Positions 17,708-25,996 of a stretch of 64,000 bases of DNA are shown piece by piece. Every line of letters starts with the position of its first letter. Within the stretch, counting starts at the first letter, position 1. Source of the DNA: Arthrobacter sp. AK04 (lineage in GTDB: Bacteria > Actinomycetota > Actinomycetes > Actinomycetales > Micrococcaceae); assembly GCF_021129155.1 (NCBI RefSeq), contig NZ_JAJOMC010000023.1:1-64000 (forward strand), in the 5' to 3' direction. The notes under the pieces were generated by a model. The model saw only the letters and a list, made by a program, of their open reading frames with translations. It ran no database searches and was not told where the DNA came from. Position numbers and translations under genes: made by a program.

Positions 17708-19027
17708 ATGAAAATGCGTGCTGACCAGACCGGAGACCGTGGCCTTCCCATGCCCTTGTGGCTGCAGGGTGCCCTCGAAACGGCGCAGGCAGCCATCATT
17801 TCCGCGCTGGTGGTGATTGCCCCGATCATCGCAGTGTGGGCCACTGCCGGCTTCCAGGACAGCTCCTTCGACGTCCTGGCCCGGCTGGCGGGGCAGTCCT
17901 GGCTTTTGGTTCACGGAGTCCCGCTGGAACTCAGCGCCGTGGGCTCCGACGCCGCCGGCAACGGGGAAACCGGCGTTCTGTCGCTGGTTCCGCTGGGCCT
18001 CACCCTGCTCCCTTTCCTCCTTGCATGGCGGGCCGGCCGCCGCCTTGCCCGCGCGTCCTATACAGACCAGCTGTGGCAGGCATTGCTCGGCTCCTGGGTT
18101 GTCTACGCCGCCTTCGGAGCGGCAACCGGCTTCGTATGCCGTACCCCCGACGTCGGCATCAACCCCTGGTTCGCCATGCTGATCCCGCTCATTCCCTATG
18201 CGCTGGGCATGGTGATCGGCGCGCGGCGCGAGGCCGGTTCCTGGAGCCGGCTGATCGGCGTCGACGCCGTGGACTGGATCTCCCGCACCAGCCAGCATTC
18301 GCGGTGGGCCGGCTCCTACCTTGCTTCCGCCGCCAAAGCTGGGTTTGTGGCCACCGTTTCCGCGCTGGCATTGGCTGCCGTGCTGCTGGCCGTGGACCTC
18401 TTCATCCACTGGAACCTCGTGGTAGCCGTCTATGAGGCGCTCGACGCCGGCGCCGTCGGGGGCGCCGCCCTGACCATCGCACAGCTCGGGTTCCTCCCCA
18501 ACCTCGCGGTCTTCGCCCTCGCCTGGACGTCCGGGGCCGGTTTTGCCATGGGGATCGGCTCGCAGGTAGGCCCGCTGGGAACCGCCGTCGGACCGCTGCC
18601 TTCCATCCCCGTGCTGGCCGCCATTCCGTCCGGGCCGCTGGACTACGCCTTTGTGGCGCTGATTGTCCCGGTGCTTGCGGGTCTGCTGGCCGGATGGTGG
18701 TTCCTGCGCGAAGGTGAGAACCACTTCGATGAATGGCTTTCCATCAAGATCCGTGCCCGCTGGTTCACGGCAACAGTCTCCACCCTGGTGCTGGGGATCC
18801 TGGCGGGACTGGCAGCCGGGCTCCTGGCCTTTGGCCTGGCCTGGATTGCGCGCGGCTCGGCGGGAATCGGCCGCCTCACTGACATTGGTCCGGACCCGCT
18901 CTGGACGGGAGTCTGGCTGGCCGCGGAAGTGGCCGCCGGCGTCGTGATCGGTTACGCGGCGGGGCCATGGCTGGAACGTGAGCAGGCGGCGTCGGAAGAG
19001 GACTCGGAACTGGTTTCCAGGTCCTAG
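17708..19027 (+). CDS. perM: DUF6350/PerM-like integral membrane protein
   Basis: A membrane protein of about 439 residues with roughly eight to ten helices and few polar segments. The position directly before purN and near purH is the same as for Mycobacterium tuberculosis perM (Rv0955, next to purN and purH), a cell-division/persistence-linked membrane protein. The fold, length and neighbourhood support DUF6350. The start is uncertain: ATG 17708 and 17714 and GTG 17690 are all in frame and none has a clear ribosome binding site. Its TAG stop overlaps the stop of the convergent gene in CTAG. Function in this organism is inferred. Confidence 0.75.
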   Translation: MKMRADQTGDRGLPMPLWLQGALETAQAAIISALVVIAPIIAVWATAGFQDSSFDVLARLAGQSWLLVHGVPLELSAVGSDAAGNGETGVLSLVPLGLTLLPFLLAWRAGRRLARASYTDQLWQALLGSWVVYAAFGAATGFVCRTPDVGINPWFAMLIPLIPYALGMVIGARREAGSWSRLIGVDAVDWISRTSQHSRWAGSYLASAAKAGFVATVSALALAAVLLAVDLFIHWNLVVAVYEALDAGAVGGAALTIAQLGFLPNLAVFALAWTSGAGFAMGIGSQVGPLGTAVGPLPSIPVLAAIPSGPLDYAFVALIVPVLAGLLAGWWFLREGENHFDEWLSIKIRARWFTATVSTLVLGILAGLAAGLLAFGLAWIARGSAGIGRLTDIGPDPLWTGVWLAAEVAAGVVIGYAAGPWLEREQAASEEDSELVSRS

Positions 19028-19455
19028 CGGAACTGCCCGGGCAGCGAGCTTTCCAGCTGGACCCGGCACACCGACTGCGCCTGGTCCGTGAGTGCCCGTC
19101 CCACGCATGCCTGGTACTCGCGCACTTCGTCGAAAAACACGGCTGTCACGAGGAGCAGCAGCACCATGATGGCGGACACCACGAGGCCGGAGATGGTGCC
19201 GATCAGGACCAGCCTGGATTCCTTCAGGCGTGCGGCCCTGACCAGGAGGACCACGCCGAGTGCAACGCTGGCCGCCGTGAGGATCCCGGTCAGCCACAGG
19301 TAGTTGACGTCCAGCTGGTAGACGAAGAAGGCGCCCAGCACCGAGACGACGAACATCCGGAACAGGGTGTGGGTCTTGGCCAGCGAGGCTTTGGCTGCCT
19401 CGCTGAGCTGCGGCCTGGTCCGCTGCTGCCCAGCCGGTTCGGGGGAGGTGTTCAT
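19024..19455 (-). CDS. Hypothetical three-helix membrane protein
   Basis: A 143-residue membrane protein with no recognised family. Its hydrophobic helices are at about residues 33-50 (MFVVSVLGAFFVYQL), 53-72 (LWLTGILTAASVALGVVLLV) and 80-108 (LVLIGTISGLVVSAIMVLLLLVTAVFF, two segments joined). It ends in a short region with two cysteines (YQACVGRAL, AQSVCRVQL) that would lie outside if the N-terminus is inside, so a disulfide is possible. ATG 19455 is preceded by TAGGCT at 7 bases, a leaderless promoter that faces the equally leaderless purN promoter. The stop overlaps that of perM. Confidence 0.65.
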   Translation of the reverse strand: MNTSPEPAGQQRTRPQLSEAAKASLAKTHTLFRMFVVSVLGAFFVYQLDVNYLWLTGILTAASVALGVVLLVRAARLKESRLVLIGTISGLVVSAIMVLLLLVTAVFFDEVREYQACVGRALTDQAQSVCRVQLESSLPGQFR

Positions 19456-19494
19456 GTTTTCCAGCCTACGCGAGCCTGCCCATAAGCTAGAGCC

Positions 19495-20088
19495 ATGCGC
19501 ATCGTAGTCCTCGTGTCCGGTACCGGGTCCAACCTCCAGGCTGTTATCGACGCGGTGAAGGCGGGGGACCTGGACGTGGAGATCGCGGCCGTCGGTGCAG
19601 ACCGTCCGGGCACCTACGGGGTGGAACGGTCCGCGGCCGCCGGCATCCCGACGTTCGTGGTTGACTTCAAGGCGTATCCGGAGCGCGCTGCCTGGAACGC
19701 CGCGCTGACCGACGCCGTGGCGAGGTTCGAGCCGGATGTGGTGGTCTCCTCGGGGTTCATGCGCATCGTCAGCCCGGAGTTCATCGACGCCTTCAACGGC
19801 AAGTACCTGAACACCCACCCGGCCCTGCTTCCGGCCTTCCCGGGAGCCCACGGGGTACGGGACGCTATGGCCTACGGCGTGAAGGTGACCGGCTGCACCG
19901 TGCACTGGGCGGACGCCGGCGTTGACACCGGCCCCATCATCGCCCAGGAGGCTGTGGCCATCGAGGACTCCGACACCGAGGAAAGCCTGCATGAGCGCAT
20001 CAAGGTAGTGGAGCGCCGGTTGCTGGTGTCCACCCTCGCCTCCCTCGCCGCCGCCCACCGCGCCAGCACTTCGAACCTCCCCACCTGA
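19495..20088 (+). CDS. purN: Phosphoribosylglycinamide formyltransferase
   Basis: Third step of purine synthesis: transfers formyl from 10-formyltetrahydrofolate to GAR. The 197-residue protein shows the N-terminal phosphate-binding VLVSGTGSNLQA, the catalytic Asn and His in YLNTHPALLPAFPGAHG, and the catalytic Asp in AGVDTGPIIAQE. Length and all key residues are normal. TAAGCT ends 6 bases before ATG 19495 and there is no ribosome binding site, so the mRNA is probably leaderless. It precedes purH by 2.6 kb, the intervening space being filled by a nuclease-like gene with flanking repeats and an MFS gene. Confidence 0.95.
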   Translation: MRIVVLVSGTGSNLQAVIDAVKAGDLDVEIAAVGADRPGTYGVERSAAAGIPTFVVDFKAYPERAAWNAALTDAVARFEPDVVVSSGFMRIVSPEFIDAFNGKYLNTHPALLPAFPGAHGVRDAMAYGVKVTGCTVHWADAGVDTGPIIAQEAVAIEDSDTEESLHERIKVVERRLLVSTLASLAAAHRASTSNLPT

Positions 20089-20102
20089 CCCCTCCTCCCC
20101 AC

Positions 20103-20166
20103 CCAACTAGGTCGCAGCAGATGTCGGAATAGGGGCCCAAACCAACATCTGCTGCTACCTACTTGG
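20103..20166. repeat. 64-bp hairpin repeat, copy A
   Basis: First of three 64-bp imperfect palindromes in the same orientation (others at 21158 and 56981). The left arm CCAACTAGGTCGCAGCAGAT pairs with the right arm ATCTGCTGCTACCTACTTGG around a GGGGCCC centre. It lies 14 bases after the purN stop, between purN and the DUF559 gene, and could act as a transcription terminator or a REP-like mobile palindrome. Confidence 0.85.
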
Positions 20167-20229
20167 AGGGCGACGGCGCTCCTGTGGATAACTTCGGCAG
20201 TCCCGGCCCGAAATTTGCCACGATAAGCC

Positions 20230-21165
20230 ATGAGAACTCCGCGGCCACTGCCCGACATGCTCCCATCCGGCGCCTTCACTTTCCAGGAAGCGGTCGACGC
20301 CGGAGTAACAGTCGGGCGGTTACGGCACCGTTCCATGACCGCGCCTAGCCGGGGAATCAGGCAGCCGCTTGCACCTCTAACTCCTGAGCGGGAGTCAATT
20401 GTTCGGCCATTGACGCTGGTCACCGAGTTTTCCGCAGCTTCCCATGCGACGGCCTTCACGTTGTGGGGATTCCCAGGTTTCCTTCCGGGAAAAGACGATC
20501 CCGTTACCCACCTATCCAGGCCGGACACGCTGGCCATACCGCGTCGTTCCGGCGTTCGGGGACATCGTGGCCAGTTCTTTGACGATGAAATCACCACACT
20601 CAACGGGCTCTTCATCACCTCCCGGACCCGCACATGGCTGGATTGTTCCCGGAAGATGAGCATCGAGGAACTGACGGTTGTGGCTGACCACCTGCTGCGG
20701 ATCCCGCGGCCGGACTTCGAGGGCAGGTCCAAGCCCCATGCAGCCCGGGACGATCTTGAGGAAATGCTCGACCGGCACAAAGGGACACCCGGTATCAGGA
20801 AAGCCCGGGTTGCCCTTGACCGCGCCCGGGTGGGCTCCGATTCCGCCCCTGAAACCAGGCTGCGCCTGGCATTGGAAGACGCAGGCCTGCCCGAACCTCT
20901 GCTGAACGTTCCCACTCAACTGCATGCCGCCGTCGTACGCCAACCTGACCTGAGCTATCCGGAACAGAAGGTAGCGGTGGAGTACGACGGCGAGGGCCAC
21001 TCCGAGGCGGCGCAGATCGTCCGCGATATTGCCCGCGAGGAGGATTTTGCCCGCACGGGATGGATGCTGGTCCGCATCTCCAAAAGGCACATGGAAAACG
21101 AGGCACGGGCCGCCGTCGCTAAAGCCCGATCAGCCTTGCTCAGCCGAGGCTGGCAGCCCAACTAG
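20230..21165 (+). CDS. DUF559/AbiEi-like protein with nuclease-type C-terminal domain
   Basis: A 311-residue protein of a family abundant in actinobacteria. The N-terminus resembles an AbiEi-type antitoxin/winged helix region (FTFQEAVDAGVTVGRLRHRS). The middle carries LDCSRKMSIEELTVVADHLL. The C-terminus looks like a Vsr/DUF559 endonuclease fold, with PDLSYPEQKVAVEYDGEGH as the candidate metal site and ARTGWMLVRISKRH as its last strand. It is not clear that all catalytic residues are present. The last two sense codons and the TAG stop (21157-21165) are supplied by hairpin repeat B, and copy A lies just upstream, so the gene sits between two direct copies. Its role (defence, DNA repair or repeat-related) is unknown. 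Confidence 0.7.
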   Translation: MRTPRPLPDMLPSGAFTFQEAVDAGVTVGRLRHRSMTAPSRGIRQPLAPLTPERESIVRPLTLVTEFSAASHATAFTLWGFPGFLPGKDDPVTHLSRPDTLAIPRRSGVRGHRGQFFDDEITTLNGLFITSRTRTWLDCSRKMSIEELTVVADHLLRIPRPDFEGRSKPHAARDDLEEMLDRHKGTPGIRKARVALDRARVGSDSAPETRLRLALEDAGLPEPLLNVPTQLHAAVVRQPDLSYPEQKVAVEYDGEGHSEAAQIVRDIAREEDFARTGWMLVRISKRHMENEARAAVAKARSALLSRGWQPN

Positions 21166-21221
21166 GTAACAGCAGATGTCGGTTTGAGGGCTCAAAGCGA
21201 CATCTGCTGCGACCTTGTTGG
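21158..21221. repeat. 64-bp hairpin repeat, copy B
   Basis: Second copy, arms CCAACTAGGTAACAGCAGAT and ATCTGCTGCGACCTTGTTGG, with an inner stem TTTGA-GGGC-TCAAA. It begins inside the last codons of the DUF559 gene and provides its stop codon. It ends 13 bases before the stop of the convergent MFS gene, so it may terminate both. Confidence 0.88.
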
Positions 21222-21234
21222 GAGGGGGAGGGGG

Positions 21235-22587
21235 TTACTCGAGGCGGCGCTGCTTGGTTTCCGGGGAGAAGAACGCCATCCACAGCACGGCCAGCAGCAC
21301 CAACCCGCCAGCGAGGGCGAAGGACGTAGCCAGCCCCAGCTCGGGCCAGAAGTAGTTGGCGAAAATCAGCGGCCCGAAGCCTGCCCCCAGCCGCGAAAAG
21401 GTCGAGGCCCACCCGAATCCGGTGCCGCGCAGCTCGGTGGGGTACAGCTCGGACACGTAGGCGTACAGCACCGGGATGGCCACCTGTACCACGAACCCGA
21501 ACACCAGCAGCCAGAACACCGCAGCCGTGGGGATGTCCACCACGAAAGCCACGATCACCAGGGTCAGCGCGGACAATGGCCCGGTGATGGCCAGGATCCA
21601 CTTGCGCCCAACCCGTTCCACCAGCAGGGCGGCCACCACAACGCCCAAAAGCCCGACGGCGGCCATGGACGCCGTGGTGACGAACGCCTTGTACTCGGCG
21701 AAGCCGGCGCCGATCAGGATCCGCGGCATCCAGGTCAGGGACAGGTAATAAACCAGCAGGATCGAGAAGAACAGTGCCCAGGCCGTGGCCGTGATTTTCC
21801 AGTTGAACTGCCACACCAGCCGCAGCTGGTGCCAGGCGCTGCCGGCGGAAAGCCGCGGTACCTCCCTGGCATCGGGCAGGCTGTAGGCGCGGGGTTCCGC
21901 CCCGGTGGCGGCCACCAGCCCGTCGATCACCTTGGCCGCCTCCTCACGCCGGCCCTTGCGGATCAGGAAGAGCGGCGACTCGGGAACGCTGCGCCGGACC
22001 CAGAACACCAGCAGGGCGGGCAGGACCATCACCAGCATGGTCAGCCGCCAGTCGCCGTACAGGGCCACAAGGCCGGCGGACACAAAGCCTGCCAGGGCTG
22101 CCCCCACCGGCCACCAACCGTCCATCGCCGTGAGGACCTTGCCGCGCTGCTTGCGGGGAGTGAACTCGCCCACCAGCGCGTAGTCCACCGGGATACAGCC
22201 GCCCAGGCCGAACCCGGCCATGAACCGGAACACGCAGAACCAGATGAAATCGGGGGAGAAGGCGCCCAGCACGGTGAACAGCGAGAAGATCAGCAGCGTG
22301 GCCGTGAAGGCTTTCTTGCGCCCGATGGTGTCCGCGATGGTGCCCCACACGAACGCGCCCAGTGCCATGCCGATCAGGTTCGACGTGCCCACCCAGGCCA
22401 CCTCGCCCGGGGAAAGGGCCCAGTGGGTTGAAAGCAAAGGTATGAGGATGCCGTTGAGGGTCACATCCCAGGCGTCGAACATGAAGCCAAGGCCGCCGAT
22501 CAAAAAGATCTTGCCCTGGACTTTCCATCGCCAGGGCAGTTCCTGGACCACCTGTTCGCCGCTCGGCACAGTGGTGTAAGTATTCAT
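21235..22587 (-). CDS. MFS transporter (sugar/NiaP-like metabolite:H+ symporter)
   Basis: A 450-residue, 12-helix major facilitator. The MFS loop 2-3 motif is [13 protein letters not shown], with the equivalent VERVGRKWI in the second half. The signatures [24 protein letters not shown] after helix 4 and [13 protein letters not shown] in the C-half mark the metabolite:H+ symporter/SV2-NiaP-like branch. Aromatic acids, nicotinate or sugars are possible substrates; none is indicated by the neighbours. Start ATG 22587 has AGGAGG 5 bases upstream. The gene is divergent from purH, with about 140 bases between. Confidence 0.82.
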   Translation of the reverse strand: MNTYTTVPSGEQVVQELPWRWKVQGKIFLIGGLGFMFDAWDVTLNGILIPLLSTHWALSPGEVAWVGTSNLIGMALGAFVWGTIADTIGRKKAFTATLLIFSLFTVLGAFSPDFIWFCVFRFMAGFGLGGCIPVDYALVGEFTPRKQRGKVLTAMDGWWPVGAALAGFVSAGLVALYGDWRLTMLVMVLPALLVFWVRRSVPESPLFLIRKGRREEAAKVIDGLVAATGAEPRAYSLPDAREVPRLSAGSAWHQLRLVWQFNWKITATAWALFFSILLVYYLSLTWMPRILIGAGFAEYKAFVTTASMAAVGLLGVVVAALLVERVGRKWILAITGPLSALTLVIVAFVVDIPTAAVFWLLVFGFVVQVAIPVLYAYVSELYPTELRGTGFGWASTFSRLGAGFGPLIFANYFWPELGLATSFALAGGLVLLAVLWMAFFSPETKQRRLE

Positions 22588-22729
22588 CGCAGCCTCCTGG
22601 GAAAACTTTAGCCGGGCGCACCGGGGTTCACACTCCGGCCTACTCGCGGGGCAACCTCCGCTTCGGGATAAACTGGGCCGTATCCCCACCAACCGCGGCA
22701 CTGTTCCGCGAGATAAGACGGAGACATTT

Positions 22730-24415
22730 GTGAGCTTCACGCAGCATGAGCGCGTATCCATCGACCGTGTTCCCATCCGCCGGGCACTGATCTCGGTTTA
22801 CGACAAGACCGGTCTGGAGGAGCTCGCGCAGGGCCTGCATGCGGCCGGGGTGAAGCTCGTCTCCACTGGTTCCACGGCCAAGAAGATTGCCGCCGCAGGC
22901 ATCCCGGTCCAGGAAGTCGAGGAAGTCACGGGTTCCCCCGAAATGCTGGACGGGCGGGTCAAGACCCTGCACCCGCGCGTGCACGGCGGCATCCTGGCGG
23001 ACCGCCGTGTGGCAGCCCACATGGAAACGCTCACCCAGATGGAGATCGAACCCTTTGATCTTGTGGTGGTGAACCTCTACCCGTTCGTGGAGACCGTCAA
23101 GTCCGGTGCCGCCCAGGACGACGTCGTGGAGCAGATCGACATCGGAGGCCCCGCCATGGTGCGCTCCGCCGCGAAGAACCACGCCGCCGTCGCCATTGTG
23201 GTGGACCCCTCCTTCTACGGCCAGGTAGTCACCGCCGCCGCTGAAGGCGGCTTTGATTTGAAGACACGACGCCGGCTGGCCGCCAAGGCGTTCGCCCACA
23301 CCGCGTCCTACGACAACGCCGTGGCCACCTGGACCGCGAGCCAGTTCCTCGACGAGGACGGCGACGGCGTCATCGACTGGCCCGCCTACGCCGGCCTGTC
23401 CCTGGAGCGCTCTGAGGTGCTGCGCTACGGCGAGAACCCGCACCAGCAGGCTGCCCTCTACGTGGACAAGGCTGCCCCGGTAGGCATCGCGCAGGCAGAC
23501 CAGCTGCACGGCAAGGCCATGAGCTACAACAACTTCGTGGATGCGGACGCTGCCCTCCGCGCCGCCTACGACTTCAGCGAACCGGCCGTGGCCATCATCA
23601 AACACGCCAACCCCTGCGGCGTCGCTGTGGGCTCCGCCGATGCAGCTGACCCCATCGCCGACGCCCACGCCAAGGCCCACGCCTGCGATCCGGTCTCGGC
23701 GTTCGGCGGCGTCATCGCGGCCAACCGCACCGTGACCGCGGGCATGGCCAACACGGTCAAGGACATTTTCACCGAGGTTGTCATCGCCCCGGGCTTTGAG
23801 CCGGAAGCAGTGGAGATCCTGTCCAAGAAGAAGAACATCCGCCTTCTGGCCCTGCCCGAAGGCTACGGCCGCTACCCCACGGAGTTCCGCCAGGTCTCCG
23901 GGGGCATGCTGGTCCAGGTAGCGGACAAGGTGGATGCCGACGGCGACAACCCCGCCAACTGGACCCTGGCCGCCGGTGAAGCGGCGGACGAGAAGACGCT
24001 CGCCGACCTCGCCTTCGCCTGGACCGCCTGCCGCGCAGCAAAGTCCAACGCCATCCTCCTCGCCCAGGACGGCGCCGCCGTAGGTATTGGCATGGGCCAG
24101 GTCAACCGCCTGGACTCCTGCCGCCTGGCCGTGGAGCGGGCCAACACCCTCGGAGTGACGGTGGAGTCCGACGTCGAAGGGGCAGGCGGTGCCTCCAACA
24201 CCAGCGCGAGCGGCGCACCTGCCCGCGCCCGCGGCGCCGTTGCAGCCTCCGACGCGTTCTTCCCGTTCGCTGACGGCCTGCAGATCCTGATCGATGCCGG
24301 CGTCCGCGCCGTGGTCCAGCCCGGCGGTTCCGTCCGGGACGAGGAAGTCATCGCAGCCGCCAACGCCGCGGGCGTCACCATGTACTTCACCGGGGCACGC
24401 CACTTCTTCCACTGA
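22730..24415 (+). CDS. purH: Bifunctional AICAR formyltransferase / IMP cyclohydrolase
   Basis: Performs the last two steps of IMP synthesis. The N-terminal MGS-like cyclohydrolase domain (about residues 15-160) has [23 protein letters not shown] and [18 protein letters not shown]. The C-terminal transformylase has [47 protein letters not shown] and the terminal [11 protein letters not shown]. At 561 residues it is slightly longer than usual, with an Ala/Ser-rich insert near residue 490 ([19 protein letters not shown]). GTG 22730 has GGAG 7 bases upstream. It is followed by a palindrome and a terminator. Confidence 0.95.
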   Translation: MSFTQHERVSIDRVPIRRALISVYDKTGLEELAQGLHAAGVKLVSTGSTAKKIAAAGIPVQEVEEVTGSPEMLDGRVKTLHPRVHGGILADRRVAAHMETLTQMEIEPFDLVVVNLYPFVETVKSGAAQDDVVEQIDIGGPAMVRSAAKNHAAVAIVVDPSFYGQVVTAAAEGGFDLKTRRRLAAKAFAHTASYDNAVATWTASQFLDEDGDGVIDWPAYAGLSLERSEVLRYGENPHQQAALYVDKAAPVGIAQADQLHGKAMSYNNFVDADAALRAAYDFSEPAVAIIKHANPCGVAVGSADAADPIADAHAKAHACDPVSAFGGVIAANRTVTAGMANTVKDIFTEVVIAPGFEPEAVEILSKKKNIRLLALPEGYGRYPTEFRQVSGGMLVQVADKVDADGDNPANWTLAAGEAADEKTLADLAFAWTACRAAKSNAILLAQDGAAVGIGMGQVNRLDSCRLAVERANTLGVTVESDVEGAGGASNTSASGAPARARGAVAASDAFFPFADGLQILIDAGVRAVVQPGGSVRDEEVIAAANAAGVTMYFTGARHFFH

Positions 24416-24417
24416 GT

Positions 24418-24481
24418 CCATCCATTGCTCCGTAGGTGTCGTTTTCGGACCCGTAAACGACCATTTCGGAGCAATCGATGG
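24418..24481. repeat. Single-copy 64-bp palindrome of a second type
   Basis: Arms CCATCCATTGCTCCG and CGGAGCAATCGATGG (14 of 15 match) enclose a second stem GTCGTTT/AAACGAC. The element is the same size as the three 64-bp hairpins but unrelated in sequence, and like them begins right after a stop codon (purH, 24415). Confidence 0.65.
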
Positions 24482-24492
24482 TTTGCTAACGA

Positions 24493-24535
24493 ACGACGGC
24501 GCCCGCCCCCCTGCGAAGGGGACGGGCGCCGTCGT
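24493..24535. terminator. Bidirectional terminator between purH and the small YWTAERM gene
   Basis: Perfect 13-bp arms ACGACGGCGCCCG and CGGGCGCCGTCGT around a C-run/G-run inner stem. It lies between convergent genes and probably serves both. Confidence 0.75.
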
Positions 24536-24547
24536 CGTTGTGCTGGC

Positions 24548-24727
24548 TTAGTCCTGGTCGTCTTCACCGGTGCCGGGCTCCGGAAGCCGCAGCTCCCGGG
24601 GCTTGGCCTCGGCCATCCGTTCCGCTGTCCAGTATTCGAGGATCTCCTCGTGGGTCTGGTTCAGGTCGGCGTGGCTGACGGGGTCCTGGCCGGACGGGGT
24701 GTCCTTAGGAGGCTGCTGCACTGGCAT
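24548..24727 (-). CDS. Small 59-residue protein with YWTAERM motif, overlapping the protease gene
   Basis: A short gene starting inside the 3' end of the protease gene (23-base overlap, different frame). It encodes 59 hydrophilic residues with no signal peptide or membrane segment. Residues 26-50 contain HEEILEYWTAERMAEAKP. The protease itself has DYWTADRMQNAIP at residues 53-65, between its signal peptide and its catalytic domain. The shared YWTA(E/D)RMxxAxP block suggests the small protein imitates the protease pro-region. Codon use is normal for the region and the frame is open to a TAA at 24548. There is no strong ribosome binding site, so it probably depends on translation of the protease message. 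Function unknown; a chaperone, inhibitor or immunity role is speculation. Confidence 0.65.
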   Translation of the reverse strand: MPVQQPPKDTPSGQDPVSHADLNQTHEEILEYWTAERMAEAKPRELRLPEPGTGEDDQD

Positions 24728-25664
24728 AGGTCTGCTGGATGACGGAGCCCCAGTACGGGCCGTACATCACTGCGGAACGGTTGTAGCCGTAGCTGTTGAC
24801 GGAGTTCTGGACGCCCGCTGAGCTGGTGCCGATGAACCATGGGCCGCCTGACGAGCCGCCGGTCATGTCGCAGGGGATGCCCTGGGTTCCAAACTGCGGG
24901 TTGTTGGGATCGTTCGTGGCCGTTCCGGTGCAGCTCTTGAGGGTCTGGCCGTTGAAGGGCGATGCTGCCGGGTAGCCGAAGGACTTGTAGGTGAGGCCGC
25001 GGGCCTCGTTGAACGCCACGCCGGATCCGCCCACAACATCGGTGAGGGTCTGGCCGTTCAGCGTGTTCATCACAGCAAAGCCGGTGTCGTAGGCCATGTC
25101 CCCCTTGGCGCTCCACTCGGTGGGGGCGTGGAGTGATTTCGCGGTCCACTTGCCGTAGGGCTCGGCGCCGTTCTCGTAGGCCGGCACAAAGGCGAAGTTG
25201 GTGGCGAACACTCCCGGTCCCTCGTTGAGGCAGTGACCCGCCGTGGAGACGGTGCTCTCATTGGCGGAGGTTACGGCGTTGCCGGAGCAGACGTAGTTCG
25301 AACCAGCCAGAGTGAAGAAGACCTTGCCGATGTGCTTGACCGGCGTCTCGCTCTGGGCGATGGTGGGCTTGCCCTTGGTGGCTTTCACCTCGGACTTCTT
25401 GCCCTTTTCCACGAGACCGGCGCTTGAGCGGTTGCCGCGTTCCAGGGCTTTTCCGGCGAGGACGTCACCGGGGATGGCGTTCTGCATCCGGTCGGCCGTC
25501 CAGTAATCAGCCACGCCGGCGGTGTTCAGGACAACGCTTGTTACGGAGGGGTTTGTCTTGTCCTCCGCCGGGGCAGCGGTAGCCCCGCCGGCGGAGGTGA
25601 GTGCCAGAACGGCAGCGGCTGAAAGGCTCAGGAAGCCGGTAGCCAGAGACCTGGTGCGTGTCAT
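24705..25664 (-). CDS. Secreted trypsin-like serine protease
   Basis: A 319-residue exported S1-family peptidase. The signal peptide covers residues 1-31 (MTRTRSLATGFLSLSAAAVL then ALTSAGGATAA). The region from about 32 to 110 looks like a pro-peptide and contains YWTADRM at 54-60. The catalytic triad is His144 (STAGHC), Asp193 (MAYDTGFAV) and Ser272 (GGSSGGPW). Cysteines 126/145 and 245/265 are placed for two disulfides. The pattern resembles actinobacterial trypsin-like or glutamyl endopeptidase-like secreted proteases. ATG 25664 has AGGA nearby; the upstream open frame to 25970 is not needed for export. The 59-residue YWTAERM gene overlaps its 3' end. Confidence 0.85.
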   Translation of the reverse strand: MTRTRSLATGFLSLSAAAVLALTSAGGATAAPAEDKTNPSVTSVVLNTAGVADYWTADRMQNAIPGDVLAGKALERGNRSSAGLVEKGKKSEVKATKGKPTIAQSETPVKHIGKVFFTLAGSNYVCSGNAVTSANESTVSTAGHCLNEGPGVFATNFAFVPAYENGAEPYGKWTAKSLHAPTEWSAKGDMAYDTGFAVMNTLNGQTLTDVVGGSGVAFNEARGLTYKSFGYPAASPFNGQTLKSCTGTATNDPNNPQFGTQGIPCDMTGGSSGGPWFIGTSSAGVQNSVNSYGYNRSAVMYGPYWGSVIQQTYASAAAS

Positions 25665-25996
25665 TGTTGTCCTGTCTGAACGGGGAAATAGCCCCGGGGA
25701 GGGGCGGGAGTGACCCTGCGAATTTATCGTCATATGACAACTTTGTAAATAGTAGTGACGTATCATGTAGGGCCTCCAGCGGCCCGCCGGGGACGCGTGC
25801 CGGGGAACGCGCGACGGCGGGCGGGCGCCAAAGGTGCGTGCCGGCGTCGGCCGTTCTCCATCGCTGTAATCCGGCCCGTGCCGGGGGTAACGCGGCAGCC
25901 CCGGTAGGGGTGAAACCCCTGCGCTCGGGTAAGTTGTACATGGTGAAATAGACCGAATTTTCACAACCAAGCCGACCCACAGGGAGACGCCCGCGC
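25665..25996. other. Divergent promoter region between the protease gene and icd
   Basis: 332 bases without a gene. The protease side is AT-rich (25720-25765, including a run around ATGACAACTTTGTAAATAG) and likely holds its promoter. The middle (25770-25900) is very GC-rich with short inverted repeats. The icd side has AAATAGACCGAATTTTC near 25945 and a GGGAG ribosome binding site at 25981. No RNA gene or conserved operator was recognised. Confidence 0.5.

Noticed and set aside
17165..19297. Very long open frames on the strand opposite perM and the DUF4383 gene (for example 17096-19297 minus)
   Set aside because: Only the last 152 codons (DUF4383) look like protein. The rest is low-complexity antisense translation of perM, a common artefact in high-GC DNA.
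20103..21221. CRISPR array made of the repeated hairpins
   Set aside because: Only two copies are near each other, about 1 kb apart with a gene between, and they are long palindromes, not short repeats with uniform spacers.
21184..24421. Long antisense frames over the MFS gene and purH (21184-22431 plus, 22640-24421 minus)
   Set aside because: Amino-acid composition is Gly/Arg/His/Gln-rich with no motifs, and the sense frames are clear known enzymes.
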